Below, piece by piece: positions 1 through 5,622 of a stretch of 32,883 nucleotides of DNA (positions are counted from its first letter, which is position 1; each line of letters begins with the position of its first letter). The stretch is from a virus, in the IMG/VR virus record IMGVR_UViG_3300046170_000036, positions 1 to 32,883 of that record. One strand, written 5' to 3'. The notes beneath the pieces are model-generated. The model had not been told where the DNA came from and did not search any database. It saw only the letters and a program-made list of their open reading frames with translations. The position numbers were made by a program, and so were the translations under genes.

Positions 1-19
1 GTGCAGATTACACAATACT

Positions 20-42
20 AGTTAGTGAGTACTAACTTTTTA
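20..42 (+). terminator. Rho-independent terminator-like hairpin
   Basis: AGTTAGT (20-26), loop GAGT, ACTAACT (31-37) form a perfect 7-bp stem running directly into a T tract. The T tract lies only on the right, so it would stop plus-strand transcription entering from left of the window. The stem is AT-rich, so it may be weak. Confidence 0.5.
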
Positions 43-371
43 ATAAATAAGGACAATTTACTAGAATTACTATGACCTAATTTGACTCTTTTTTGTGTCT
101 GAGCAGGACCACACGCGCGTAGAGTTGCAAAATCCCTCCCCCGGTGCCTGATCTGTGTAGGTCTGAGCAAATCAGCGAAGATGTGGGGCAAGGAAGGTCC
201 ACATATAGCCCAACGCTAACGGCCAACAGAGAGCGATACAGGAACACTCAGAGCCTATAAAAGCTTAAATGCATTTAAGTTTTATTTGTCTTTATCTATT
301 GACATTTGAAAACCCCTCATTCACACTGTTGACATGGTGCTACATCGCACTGTTGTTATAGGTAAATTGAT
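43..371. other. Non-coding leader region of the early arm
   Basis: I find no convincing gene here. The stretch contains a 9-bp direct repeat GTCTGAGCA (97-105 and 161-169), a TATAAA box (256-261) that runs into the first copy of a 16-bp palindrome (264-279), two TTGACA boxes (299-304 and 329-334), and a repeated CACTGTTG (324-331 and 348-355). Neither TTGACA has a good -10 box at the usual distance. It is probably the regulatory region of the 372-932 gene, but which element is the promoter cannot be settled by eye. Confidence 0.45.
264..279. repeat. 16-bp perfect palindrome, copy 1
   Basis: CTTAAATGCATTTAAG equals its own reverse complement over all 16 bases. This copy lies 3 bases after a TATAAA box (256-261), about where transcription would start if that box were used. 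The same 16 bases occur at 1221, 2098 and 8223. The position suggests an operator; the binding protein is unknown. Confidence 0.85.
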
Positions 372-932
372 ATGAAATCTGAAAACATACAATCCAACAC
401 ATCCGCGCCTTTCCTTGCTGGCCGACAGTTTGGCACGTGGCAGACCGAGACATCGCTGACCATCGTTAACCGACTGTTAAAAGATGCACAAGCGATCCAT
501 ACCGCGCAGGATATGAAGGACTACTGCAACGGTTACAAAGAGACACTGAGCGGTAGCACCGGCTCTAAAGACTCACAAACCAGCATGGTGCGCTGTATCC
601 TGAAGGTTGCTACTGGTCTGGACAAAGCGATGTCCGACTATCACAAAGTTAAGACACCCGCCGCCGGTCAAAAGGTAGTACAAAAACAGATCGACAAGGG
701 CGCGAAGGGTATCGACTCGCTCGCAAAGGCACTCCGCATACCCGCCGCACCAAAGGTATCTGACAGCGCTGGCGAGGGCGAACCGACTGTTAAGGATGCC
801 TCCGACAATGCCCGTAACTGGTGGAAAGATTGCGTAAAGCTTGGGCACTCGGATCAATACGGGCTGACCAATTCCGACATACAGGTATTTATCGAGAACC
901 TCTACATGGAAATGACAGGCAAAGACAAGTGA
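372..932 (+). CDS. Unknown early protein, 186 aa
   Basis: I do not recognise this protein. It has no signal peptide or membrane segment, is rich in Lys, Asp, Ser and Thr, and looks soluble. The middle (about residues 70-125) is Lys/Ala-rich and probably helical; a Pro/Glu/Asp-rich linker (about 124-142) precedes a C-terminal part with a Trp-Trp pair. The ATG at 372 has no strong ribosome site. It is the first gene after the leader and the palindrome, and its transcript probably ends at the hairpin at 1014-1044, so it and the tiny gene behind it form a short early unit. Its codons (GCG, GCC, CGC, CCG) look more GC-rich than those of the following genes, which may mean a different origin. An early host-takeover role is possible from position only. 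Confidence 0.7.
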   Translation: MKSENIQSNTSAPFLAGRQFGTWQTETSLTIVNRLLKDAQAIHTAQDMKDYCNGYKETLSGSTGSKDSQTSMVRCILKVATGLDKAMSDYHKVKTPAAGQKVVQKQIDKGAKGIDSLAKALRIPAAPKVSDSAGEGEPTVKDASDNARNWWKDCVKLGHSDQYGLTNSDIQVFIENLYMEMTGKDK

Positions 933-1000
933 ACGACACCCTCGGCCTGATACTGATAGCTTGTTTCCTGCTGATTGCATACGCTGAACTGTCACAGTAA
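929..1000 (+). CDS. Tiny single-span membrane peptide, 23 aa
   Basis: A GTG start at 929 overlaps the TGA stop of the previous gene (GTGA coupling) and opens a 23-codon frame ending in TAA just before the terminator hairpin. After a short polar start it reads LGLILIACFLLIAYA, one hydrophobic stretch long enough to cross a membrane, then a short polar tail. The tight coupling and the fit between the upstream stop and the terminator support it. It may act on the host envelope early in infection, but function is inferred only. It could also be chance, since the frame is short. Confidence 0.4.
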   Translation: MNDTLGLILIACFLLIAYAELSQ

Positions 1001-1013
1001 CATCAGCACTCCG

Positions 1014-1044
1014 AAGCCCTGCCTATATGGTGGGGCTTTTTTTT
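1014..1044 (+). terminator. Rho-independent terminator
   Basis: AGCCCTGCC (1015-1023), loop TATAT, GGTGGGGCT (1029-1037) pair over 9 bp with two G-T pairs and run into eight T residues (1037-1044). It closes the first early unit (372-1000). Confidence 0.85.
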
Positions 1045-1152
1045 GCCTGTCAAAAGCTCTCTAACGCTCTCTCAGCGACGTTATACCAGTACCCTGTACC
1101 CTACCCTTCCTTTTGTTATCGTAGCTCACAGCGCCATTCAGAGCCTCTCAGC

Positions 1153-1181
1153 TTGACTAGCATGTTATGCCATGAGATAAT
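1153..1181 (+). promoter_or_regulatory. Sigma70-type promoter for the early gene cluster
   Basis: TTGACT (1153-1158), a 17-base spacer and GATAAT (1176-1181) match a host housekeeping promoter with optimal spacing. It sits between the terminator at 1014-1044 and the first gene of the next cluster (1258). A palindrome copy (1221-1236) lies about 33 bases after the likely start point. The -35 sequence and the ATAATAT at the -10 are shared with the minus-strand promoter at 30019-30047. Confidence 0.65.
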
Positions 1182-1220
1182 ATGTACTGGCTGGGGTGAT
1201 AACGTCCAGCTATATCAAAA

Positions 1221-1236
1221 CTTAAATGCATTTAAG
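1221..1236. repeat. 16-bp perfect palindrome, copy 2
   Basis: Exact copy of CTTAAATGCATTTAAG, in the untranslated leader between the promoter at 1153-1181 and the ribosome site (GAGGAGGA, 1243-1250) of the 1258 gene. A protein bound here could block elongation or initiation; as RNA it could fold over the translation start. Confidence 0.85.
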
Positions 1237-1257
1237 AAATGCGAGGAGGACTAAGTG

Positions 1258-1485
1258 ATGAGCAGACCTATTCATGAGATAGCACGTGACGTTAATGCAA
1301 CGTGGTCAAAGGTATCACCGTATGCACAGCCATACCTTGAGGCCATGCAGTACCTGACTACCATTAACGATGACTATTACCTTGACAGTGGTAGGAGTGT
1401 GGTGCTTTACTTCCTATCCAACGCTGCCTCGTGGCGTGGTGATGATGCGAGGCGTATTAAGAAGGAGTTAAAGGAGATGTTATGA
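1258..1485 (+). CDS. Unknown small early protein, 75 aa
   Basis: Not recognised. The start is taken at ATG 1258 because the strong ribosome site GAGGAGGA (1243-1250) is 7 bases away; a GTG at 1255 is too close. The protein is mixed in charge with a basic, Lys/Arg-rich helical C-terminus (KKELKEML) and several aromatic residues in the middle, and no membrane segment. It is the first gene after the 1153 promoter and its stop overlaps the start of the Gp88-like gene by 4 bases (ATGA), so the two are probably translated together. Confidence 0.75.
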   Translation: MSRPIHEIARDVNATWSKVSPYAQPYLEAMQYLTTINDDYYLDSGRSVVLYFLSNAASWRGDDARRIKKELKEML

Positions 1486-2096
1486 GTAAACTAACTGACG
1501 CAAGAGATGCAGTGGGTGGTTTTTCTAATCCAAGTAAGATGCCATGCAAAGCATACTCAATACCAGCGGAGGAGTGTCACACCGGATCTGTACTGAGGGA
1601 AGTGGTGGGCTCTACATGTGAGGACTGCTATGCCTGCAAGGGTATGTATGTTTTTCCTAATGTTCAGAAGGCTTTACGCCGTAGGTTTGATGCTCTTTCT
1701 CATCCTGATTGGGTGGATAACATGGTGATAGGCATCAACAAAGCAGAGTACTTTAGGTGGCACGACTCAGGTGACATCCAAGGTGTCGAGCACTTAGCTA
1801 ACATCGTGGAGGTAGCAAGGCGTACACCTGAGACTAAGCACTGGTTGCCTACTCGTGAGGCTAAGTACGTAGCACAGTACAGTGGTGACGTACCGGACAA
1901 CCTCATCGTGCGTGTGTCTGCTGCAATGATTGATGGTACACCACCGAAGAGGTTTGATTTGACATCGACAGTGCACAAAGATAGAATCCCTACTGACTCG
2001 TTCGTATGCCCAGCACCTAAGCAGGACAACAAGTGTGGTGAGTGTCGAGCGTGTTGGGATAAAGCAGTACCAAATGTAAGTTACACACATCATTAA
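1482..2096 (+). CDS. Gp88-like cysteine-rich phage protein
   Basis: The 204-aa product matches the pattern I know from the mycobacteriophage 'gene 88' family (PF17338-like): a PCKAYSIPAEECHTGS start with C22 and C32, a CEDCYACKG cluster (C46, C49, C52), the family signature FRWHDSGD (91-98), a TP..HWLPTRE segment near 115-125, and a C-terminal cluster C176, C185, C188, C191. The paired cysteine groups suggest a metal or iron-sulfur site. The molecular function of the family is not established to my knowledge. The gene is coupled to the 1258 gene by ATGA and stands early, ahead of replication genes. Family assignment is by motif only. Confidence 0.65.
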   Translation: MSKLTDARDAVGGFSNPSKMPCKAYSIPAEECHTGSVLREVVGSTCEDCYACKGMYVFPNVQKALRRRFDALSHPDWVDNMVIGINKAEYFRWHDSGDIQGVEHLANIVEVARRTPETKHWLPTREAKYVAQYSGDVPDNLIVRVSAAMIDGTPPKRFDLTSTVHKDRIPTDSFVCPAPKQDNKCGECRACWDKAVPNVSYTHH

Positions 2097-2097
2097 T

Positions 2098-2113
2098 CTT
2101 AAATGCATTTAAG
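2098..2113. repeat. 16-bp perfect palindrome, copy 3, overlapping a ribosome site
   Basis: Exact copy of CTTAAATGCATTTAAG immediately after the TAA of the Gp88-like gene. Its last three bases (AAG) form the start of the AAGGAG ribosome site (2111-2116) of the next gene, so binding to, or folding of, this element would affect translation of that gene. Confidence 0.85.
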
Positions 2114-2123
2114 GAGAAGTATC

Positions 2124-2525
2124 ATGGGTTGGAGAAATAGTTACATTGAGATAAGCACAGAGATTGATCTGAATGATTACGACAGTGACATCATGGATTA
2201 CATGGAGCCTGATAACATTAACGATGCTCTGGAACTGATGGAGCGGTGGGGTTACAGTGAAGGTGACATCGTAGAGCACCTGCTTGAAGAGCCTGATGCA
2301 TTCTATAATATGGTGTCGAGCGTACTGACAGTGGAGACTGCACTGGCGCTGGTCAAGGATGTGTACGAGTTGGGTAATGGTATACGTACACGTAACGAGA
2401 CTGCCAAGGATAATCAGATTGCTGAGTTGAAGCAGAGGGTTGACGACTTGTTAGCTCTCAACCATACTGTAATCAAGGATCAGGAGCAGATTAAGCAGGA
2501 GGATGCAGGTTATGGGGACAGCTAG
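2124..2525 (+). CDS. Unknown acidic protein with C-terminal coiled coil, 133 aa
   Basis: Not recognised. ATG 2124 is chosen because AAGGAG (2111-2116) is 7 bases upstream; the in-frame ATG at 2103 lies inside the palindrome and has no ribosome site. The N-terminal half is very acidic (Asp/Glu-rich, with DLNDYDSDIMDYMEPD), and the C-terminal third (about 95-130) has the Leu/Ile spacing of a coiled coil (NQIAELKQRVDDLLALN). There is no membrane segment. The strong acidity would fit a DNA mimic or an inhibitor of a host protein, but that is speculation. The 3' end overlaps the next gene. Confidence 0.75.
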   Translation: MGWRNSYIEISTEIDLNDYDSDIMDYMEPDNINDALELMERWGYSEGDIVEHLLEEPDAFYNMVSSVLTVETALALVKDVYELGNGIRTRNETAKDNQIAELKQRVDDLLALNHTVIKDQEQIKQEDAGYGDS

Positions 2526-2760
2526 TATGTATGGTAATCAGGTAATGGATGTGGAGTTAGACTGCGAGTGGATGTCTATCTACGCAACCATTGAGTATAT
2601 TATGTATGGTGATGAGGAGGAGTTAGTTGAACTGGTATCAGTTAAAACACGCGGAGTTGATATCACTAGTTGGGTCAACTCTAGTTATATATTCGATCTT
2701 ATTTCTGATGAGATAAGTAATGCAGACTACCACCACAGTGATCATGGAGATGACGTATGA
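2512..2760 (+). CDS. Unknown small acidic protein, 82 aa
   Basis: Not recognised. The start at ATG 2512 follows GCAGGAGG (2495-2502) at 9 bases; the ATG at 2503 is too close to that site and ATG 2527 is a weaker alternative. The product is acidic (Glu/Asp with EEELVEL) and has aromatic residues spread through it, ending in His/Asp-rich HHSDHGDDV. It overlaps the previous gene and its stop overlaps the start of the next by ATGA. Confidence 0.65.
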   Translation: MGTASMYGNQVMDVELDCEWMSIYATIEYIMYGDEEELVELVSVKTRGVDITSWVNSSYIFDLISDEISNADYHHSDHGDDV

Positions 2761-3122
2761 CTATTGTACAATTTGATACAGACTTACCTAAGTATGCAGC
2801 ACCTTGTGAACGTCCTGTCTTACAGTTGTTAATTGACATGTGCCTACGTGATGATGGTAGAGTGTCGGTGTGGGACGGCGAGGAGTTCTCTGTGCAGGGG
2901 TGTAACAGCAAGGACAACATCCTGAAGAACTTAGCGCAGACTGACATGGATCAGCTTGAAGCGTTTGATAAGGAAGGTAGTTACCTTGGTTTCTTCTTGT
3001 TGATATACAACAACGGATCAGAGGGTGAGCCTATGGTTGTGATCTCTGATTACAGCAGCAACGAGTGGTGCGACAGGGTGTACCACAGACTTAGTGAAGT
3101 GTTCGGAGGGTATGAGATATGA
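2757..3122 (+). CDS. Unknown early protein, 121 aa
   Basis: Not recognised. A soluble, slightly acidic protein with four Cys residues but no CxxC pair, and a central hydrophobic segment (YLGFFLLIYNN, about 76-86) more like a buried beta strand than a membrane span. It has a GGAG ribosome site and ATGA overlaps on both sides, so it belongs to a translationally coupled run of small early genes (2512-3331). Confidence 0.75.
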   Translation: MTIVQFDTDLPKYAAPCERPVLQLLIDMCLRDDGRVSVWDGEEFSVQGCNSKDNILKNLAQTDMDQLEAFDKEGSYLGFFLLIYNNGSEGEPMVVISDYSSNEWCDRVYHRLSEVFGGYEI

Positions 3123-3331
3123 GTTACTACATCAAACCAGTTGATAAGCTGGGATGGCCTGCTGTGTACCGTAAGGTGCAGAGGTTACGTGACTTCAAAG
3201 CAGAGAACGGTATTGAATACATGGTGTTCCCCAGTAAGAAGGCTATGAAGACAGCGTTCTTTATTGACCTGTACTGTGGTAAGAATGGTAAGCTAGTCAA
3301 GCTTAAAGACAGATCGATGATGAGGTTCTAA
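3119..3331 (+). CDS. Unknown small basic protein, 70 aa
   Basis: Not recognised. The ATG at 3119 overlaps the preceding TGA, with GGAGGG about 8 bases upstream. The protein is Lys/Arg-rich throughout (KKAMKTAF, KNGKLVKLKDRSMMRF) and could bind nucleic acid, which is inferred from charge only. The next gene (3333) starts one base after its stop. Confidence 0.75.
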   Translation: MSYYIKPVDKLGWPAVYRKVQRLRDFKAENGIEYMVFPSKKAMKTAFFIDLYCGKNGKLVKLKDRSMMRF

Positions 3332-3332
3332 C

Positions 3333-3515
3333 GTGAAAAATGGTATGACTTACAAGGAGATAGGCGAAGTTCTTGGTATATCAGTAGTAAAAGTTCGCAT
3401 AATAGAGGCACAGGCGTTGAGAAAACTACGTCGTTCAGGTAGGCTGAGGGATTTCCTTTGCCTACTTGAAGCACCTGTCGAATTAAATTACGGTGAAAAA
3501 GTACCGAGAAAATAA
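3333..3515 (+). CDS. Sigma-70 region-4-like helix-turn-helix protein, 60 aa
   Basis: The GTG start at 3333 has GAGG about 8 bases upstream. Residues 5-34 read like the -35-recognition helix-turn-helix of a sigma factor (region 4.2): MTYKEIGEVLGISVVKVRII followed by EAQALRKLRR, compared with the family pattern 'LTLEEVGE.LGVS.ERVRQIEAKALRKLR'. Only this domain is present; the core-binding regions 1-3 are missing and the remaining 25 residues are unlike sigma. It may redirect host RNA polymerase or block -35 recognition, or be a small DNA-binding repressor. It is the last gene of the early run, just before the AT-rich gap and the replication genes. Confidence 0.7.
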   Translation: MKNGMTYKEIGEVLGISVVKVRIIEAQALRKLRRSGRLRDFLCLLEAPVELNYGEKVPRK

Positions 3516-3614
3516 CGTGCACTGTGTAGTTTAGTGTGGTAAACTAAACTATATAGATAACTAAGTATTAATATTATTACTAATACTATTACTAATACAT
3601 AGGAACTATATAGT
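3516..3614. other. AT-rich intergenic region with inverted and tandem repeats; candidate origin or promoter
   Basis: The longest non-coding gap in the replication arm after the leaders. It contains an 8-bp inverted repeat TAGTTTAG (3527-3534) / CTAAACTA (3544-3551), then TATATAG, then two perfect back-to-back copies of TATTACTAATAC (3575-3586 and 3587-3598). The gap is almost entirely A/T and stands two genes' breadth upstream of the primase-helicase. T7-like phages commonly have origins in AT-rich gaps near promoters; that this is one is inference. Confidence 0.45.
3575..3598. repeat. Perfect 12-bp tandem direct repeat (two units)
   Basis: TATTACTAATAC occurs twice head-to-tail with no mismatch. 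It lies inside the AT-rich gap before the primase-helicase cluster and could be an iteron-like binding site or a melting element. Confidence 0.8.
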
Positions 3615-3794
3615 ATGACTAACGATCAGATGATTGAAGAGCTAGTTGAGTTTGAGTTTCAGAACATCACGGTGGTTGAGGTGGTACAGATATACATCAA
3701 GTTACAGCGTGAGTTTCTGAAGAGTCAGCTTACCGAGGAAGAAGTCAGGGCTAAATACCATGAACTGTTTGGCGATGAGGAGGTAGTACACTGA
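3615..3794 (+). CDS. Unknown acidic helical protein, 59 aa
   Basis: ATG 3615 to TGA 3792-3794, read directly from the sequence. The product starts MTNDQMIEELVEF and is very Glu-rich with regular Val/Leu spacing, so it is probably helical; it ends GDEEVVH. The stop overlaps the ATG of the primase-helicase by one base (TGATG), so it is the first gene of the replication unit. No clear ribosome site precedes it. Function unknown; a small partner of the helicase is possible from position. Confidence 0.65.
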   Translation: MTNDQMIEELVEFEFQNITVVEVVQIYIKLQREFLKSQLTEEEVRAKYHELFGDEEVVH

Positions 3795-5380
3795 TGTCGT
3801 TTGTTAAACTGCACCAGCAGTGTGATGACTGTGGTTCTAGTGACGCACTGTCTTACAATGAGGATGGATCTAGTTACTGCTTTGCATGTGCTAAGTTTAC
3901 CCCCTCACCAGAAGCTACAGGAGGCTCTGTGAGCAACATTAAGGAACGAGTAGTACCAGCGGCAGGGTTCGATAGATCGTCCTTTACAGAGCCATACAGA
4001 GGCTATCAGGATAGGGGTCTAACTGCTACCACCATGTCTGCATACTCAGCACAACAGAAGGCAGGTAACATTCTGTTTGGTTATCATGATCCTGTTGGTG
4101 AGCTAGTGGCAGTGAAGACTAGGTATCCAGACAAGCAGTTCAAGATCAGTGGGGATTGGAAGAAGGCTGGGTTGTACGGTCAGCATCTATTCCCCAGTGG
4201 TGGTCAATACATAACCGTAGTGGAGGGAGAGTTCGATGCACTGGCATCCTATCAAATGTTTGGTGGCAAGTATCCTGTTGTTTCTATTCGTAATGGTGCC
4301 CAAGGTGCTGCTGCTGATTGTCGCAGGGCATATGACTTTCTCGACCAGTACGATCATATTATCTTTTGCTTTGACAACGACGATCATGGCAGGTCTGCTG
4401 CTCTAGAATGTGCTGACATCTTTGGTGGTAAGTCTAGGATCTATCATCATGGTGAGCACAAGGATGCGTGTGACTACCTGTTGAACGGTGACAAGGATGA
4501 GTTCATCAAGCGATGGTGGGCTGCTAAGACGTACACACCTGATGGCATGGTGATGCTGGGTTCTCTACGTGAGGCACTGAAGAAGCCGTTGGAGGAGGCA
4601 GAGGTACGATACCCATACAAGGGATTGGATGACATGACGTTTGGTGTACGTCCTACTGAGCTAGTCACCATCTGTGCTGGCTCCGGTCTGGGTAAGTCTA
4701 CGTTCATGCGTGAGCTAGTGTTCTCCATACTAGGACAGACCAACGACAGGGTAGGACTAGCCTTCCTTGAGGAGACACCTGATCGTACTGCTCGTGGTCT
4801 GGTAGGACTGCAGATCAACAAGCCTATACACCTACCGGGATGTGACTACTCACCATCTGAAGTAGACCAAGTGTTTGACAGCATGGATCTTGATGATCGT
4901 GTTGTACTATGGGATACGTTTGGTTCCAATAAGATAGAGAACGTGTTGGCTAGGTTCCGTTACCAGATCAAGGTACTGGGTGTGAAGTACATTGTGCTTG
5001 ACCACATCAGTATCTTGGTATCAGATCAGGAGAACGGTGATGAACGTAAGGCTATCGATGAGATCATGACCAAGCTACGTATGTTCTGTCAGGAGATGCG
5101 TGTGTGTATGTTCATCGTGTCACACCTACGTAGACCTGAAGGCAAGGGACATGAAGACGGTGCATACACTAGCCTTGGTCAGCTACGTGGGTCAGCAGCC
5201 ATTGCACAACTCAGTGACATCGTGTTAGGATTAGAACGTAACGCACAAGCAGAAGATCCTATGGTACGTAACACCACCAACGTGCGTGTGCTGAAGAACA
5301 GATTCAGCGGTATGACAGGGCCAGCCACTGCGCTGATGTACAACAAGGATACGGGGAGGCTCACTGAGGTATTTGAATGA
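3794..5380 (+). CDS. DNA primase-helicase, T7 gp4-like
   Basis: The 528-aa product has the bifunctional layout of T7 gp4 (566 aa). An N-terminal zinc-binding domain has C10, C13, C29 and C32. A TOPRIM primase domain has EGEFDA (144-149) and the acidic FDNDD (193-197). A RecA-type ring helicase follows with Walker A GSGLGKST (296-303), a catalytic-type Glu pair FLEE (324-327) and Walker B VLDH (401-404, D403). It would make primers on the lagging strand and unwind DNA 5'-3' ahead of the polymerase encoded 230 bases downstream. Codons are intact with no sign of damage. Its stop overlaps the next gene by ATGA. Confidence 0.93.
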   Translation: MSFVKLHQQCDDCGSSDALSYNEDGSSYCFACAKFTPSPEATGGSVSNIKERVVPAAGFDRSSFTEPYRGYQDRGLTATTMSAYSAQQKAGNILFGYHDPVGELVAVKTRYPDKQFKISGDWKKAGLYGQHLFPSGGQYITVVEGEFDALASYQMFGGKYPVVSIRNGAQGAAADCRRAYDFLDQYDHIIFCFDNDDHGRSAALECADIFGGKSRIYHHGEHKDACDYLLNGDKDEFIKRWWAAKTYTPDGMVMLGSLREALKKPLEEAEVRYPYKGLDDMTFGVRPTELVTICAGSGLGKSTFMRELVFSILGQTNDRVGLAFLEETPDRTARGLVGLQINKPIHLPGCDYSPSEVDQVFDSMDLDDRVVLWDTFGSNKIENVLARFRYQIKVLGVKYIVLDHISILVSDQENGDERKAIDEIMTKLRMFCQEMRVCMFIVSHLRRPEGKGHEDGAYTSLGQLRGSAAIAQLSDIVLGLERNAQAEDPMVRNTTNVRVLKNRFSGMTGPATALMYNKDTGRLTEVFE

Positions 5381-5622
5381 GATGCGTTGCTTGCGATAAG
5401 ATAATGACAGACTACGAACTAACCAAAAAGTTTAGTAGTAGTGGTGAGTTCGTGGATATGTGTAATGAGTGTAGTCGTTACCTTGCTGATGATGACTTGA
5501 TAACAGTAGGTAACATGGACTATGCTACCCTTAGTGATCTAGAGGAGATACGAGATGTCGAACATGGGACGTTGGATTATGACACAGGAACAGAACAAGG
5601 AGATGAGGACGAATGGCTATGA
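5377..5622 (+). CDS. Small zinc-ribbon-like protein, 81 aa
   Basis: Two CxxC pairs (C3/C6 and C29/C32) with 22 residues between them fit a single zinc ribbon. The rest is acidic and ends in a run of Asp/Glu (GTEQGDEDEWL). It lies between helicase and polymerase and overlaps both (ATGA at the helicase stop; the polymerase start lies inside its end). It may bind replication proteins or DNA, but no family is recognised. Confidence 0.75.
   Translation: MRCVACDKIMTDYELTKKFSSSGEFVDMCNECSRYLADDDLITVGNMDYATLSDLEEIRDVEHGTLDYDTGTEQGDEDEWL

Noticed and set aside
299-334. Two TTGACA boxes as promoters of the 372 gene
   Set aside because: Neither has a good -10 box at 16-18 bases; the TTATAG near 356 is about 21 bases from the second, so I did not call a promoter.
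573-995. 140-aa minus-strand ORF
   Set aside because: It is antisense to the 372-932 gene, with a Cys/Val/Leu-rich composition typical of shadow frames and no promoter or neighbour on that strand.
1027-1254. 75-aa plus-strand ORF
   Set aside because: It begins inside the T-rich terminator hairpin, covers the 1153 promoter and the palindrome, has no ribosome site and an unlikely composition.
1700-2108. Two minus-strand ORFs (110 and 104 aa)
   Set aside because: They are antisense to the Gp88-like gene, which shows clear family motifs; the antisense frames show none.
3527-3551. Inverted repeat TAGTTTAG/CTAAACTA as a terminator
   Set aside because: The stem is A/T-rich with a 9-base loop and no T tract after it, so it is better read as a binding or origin element.
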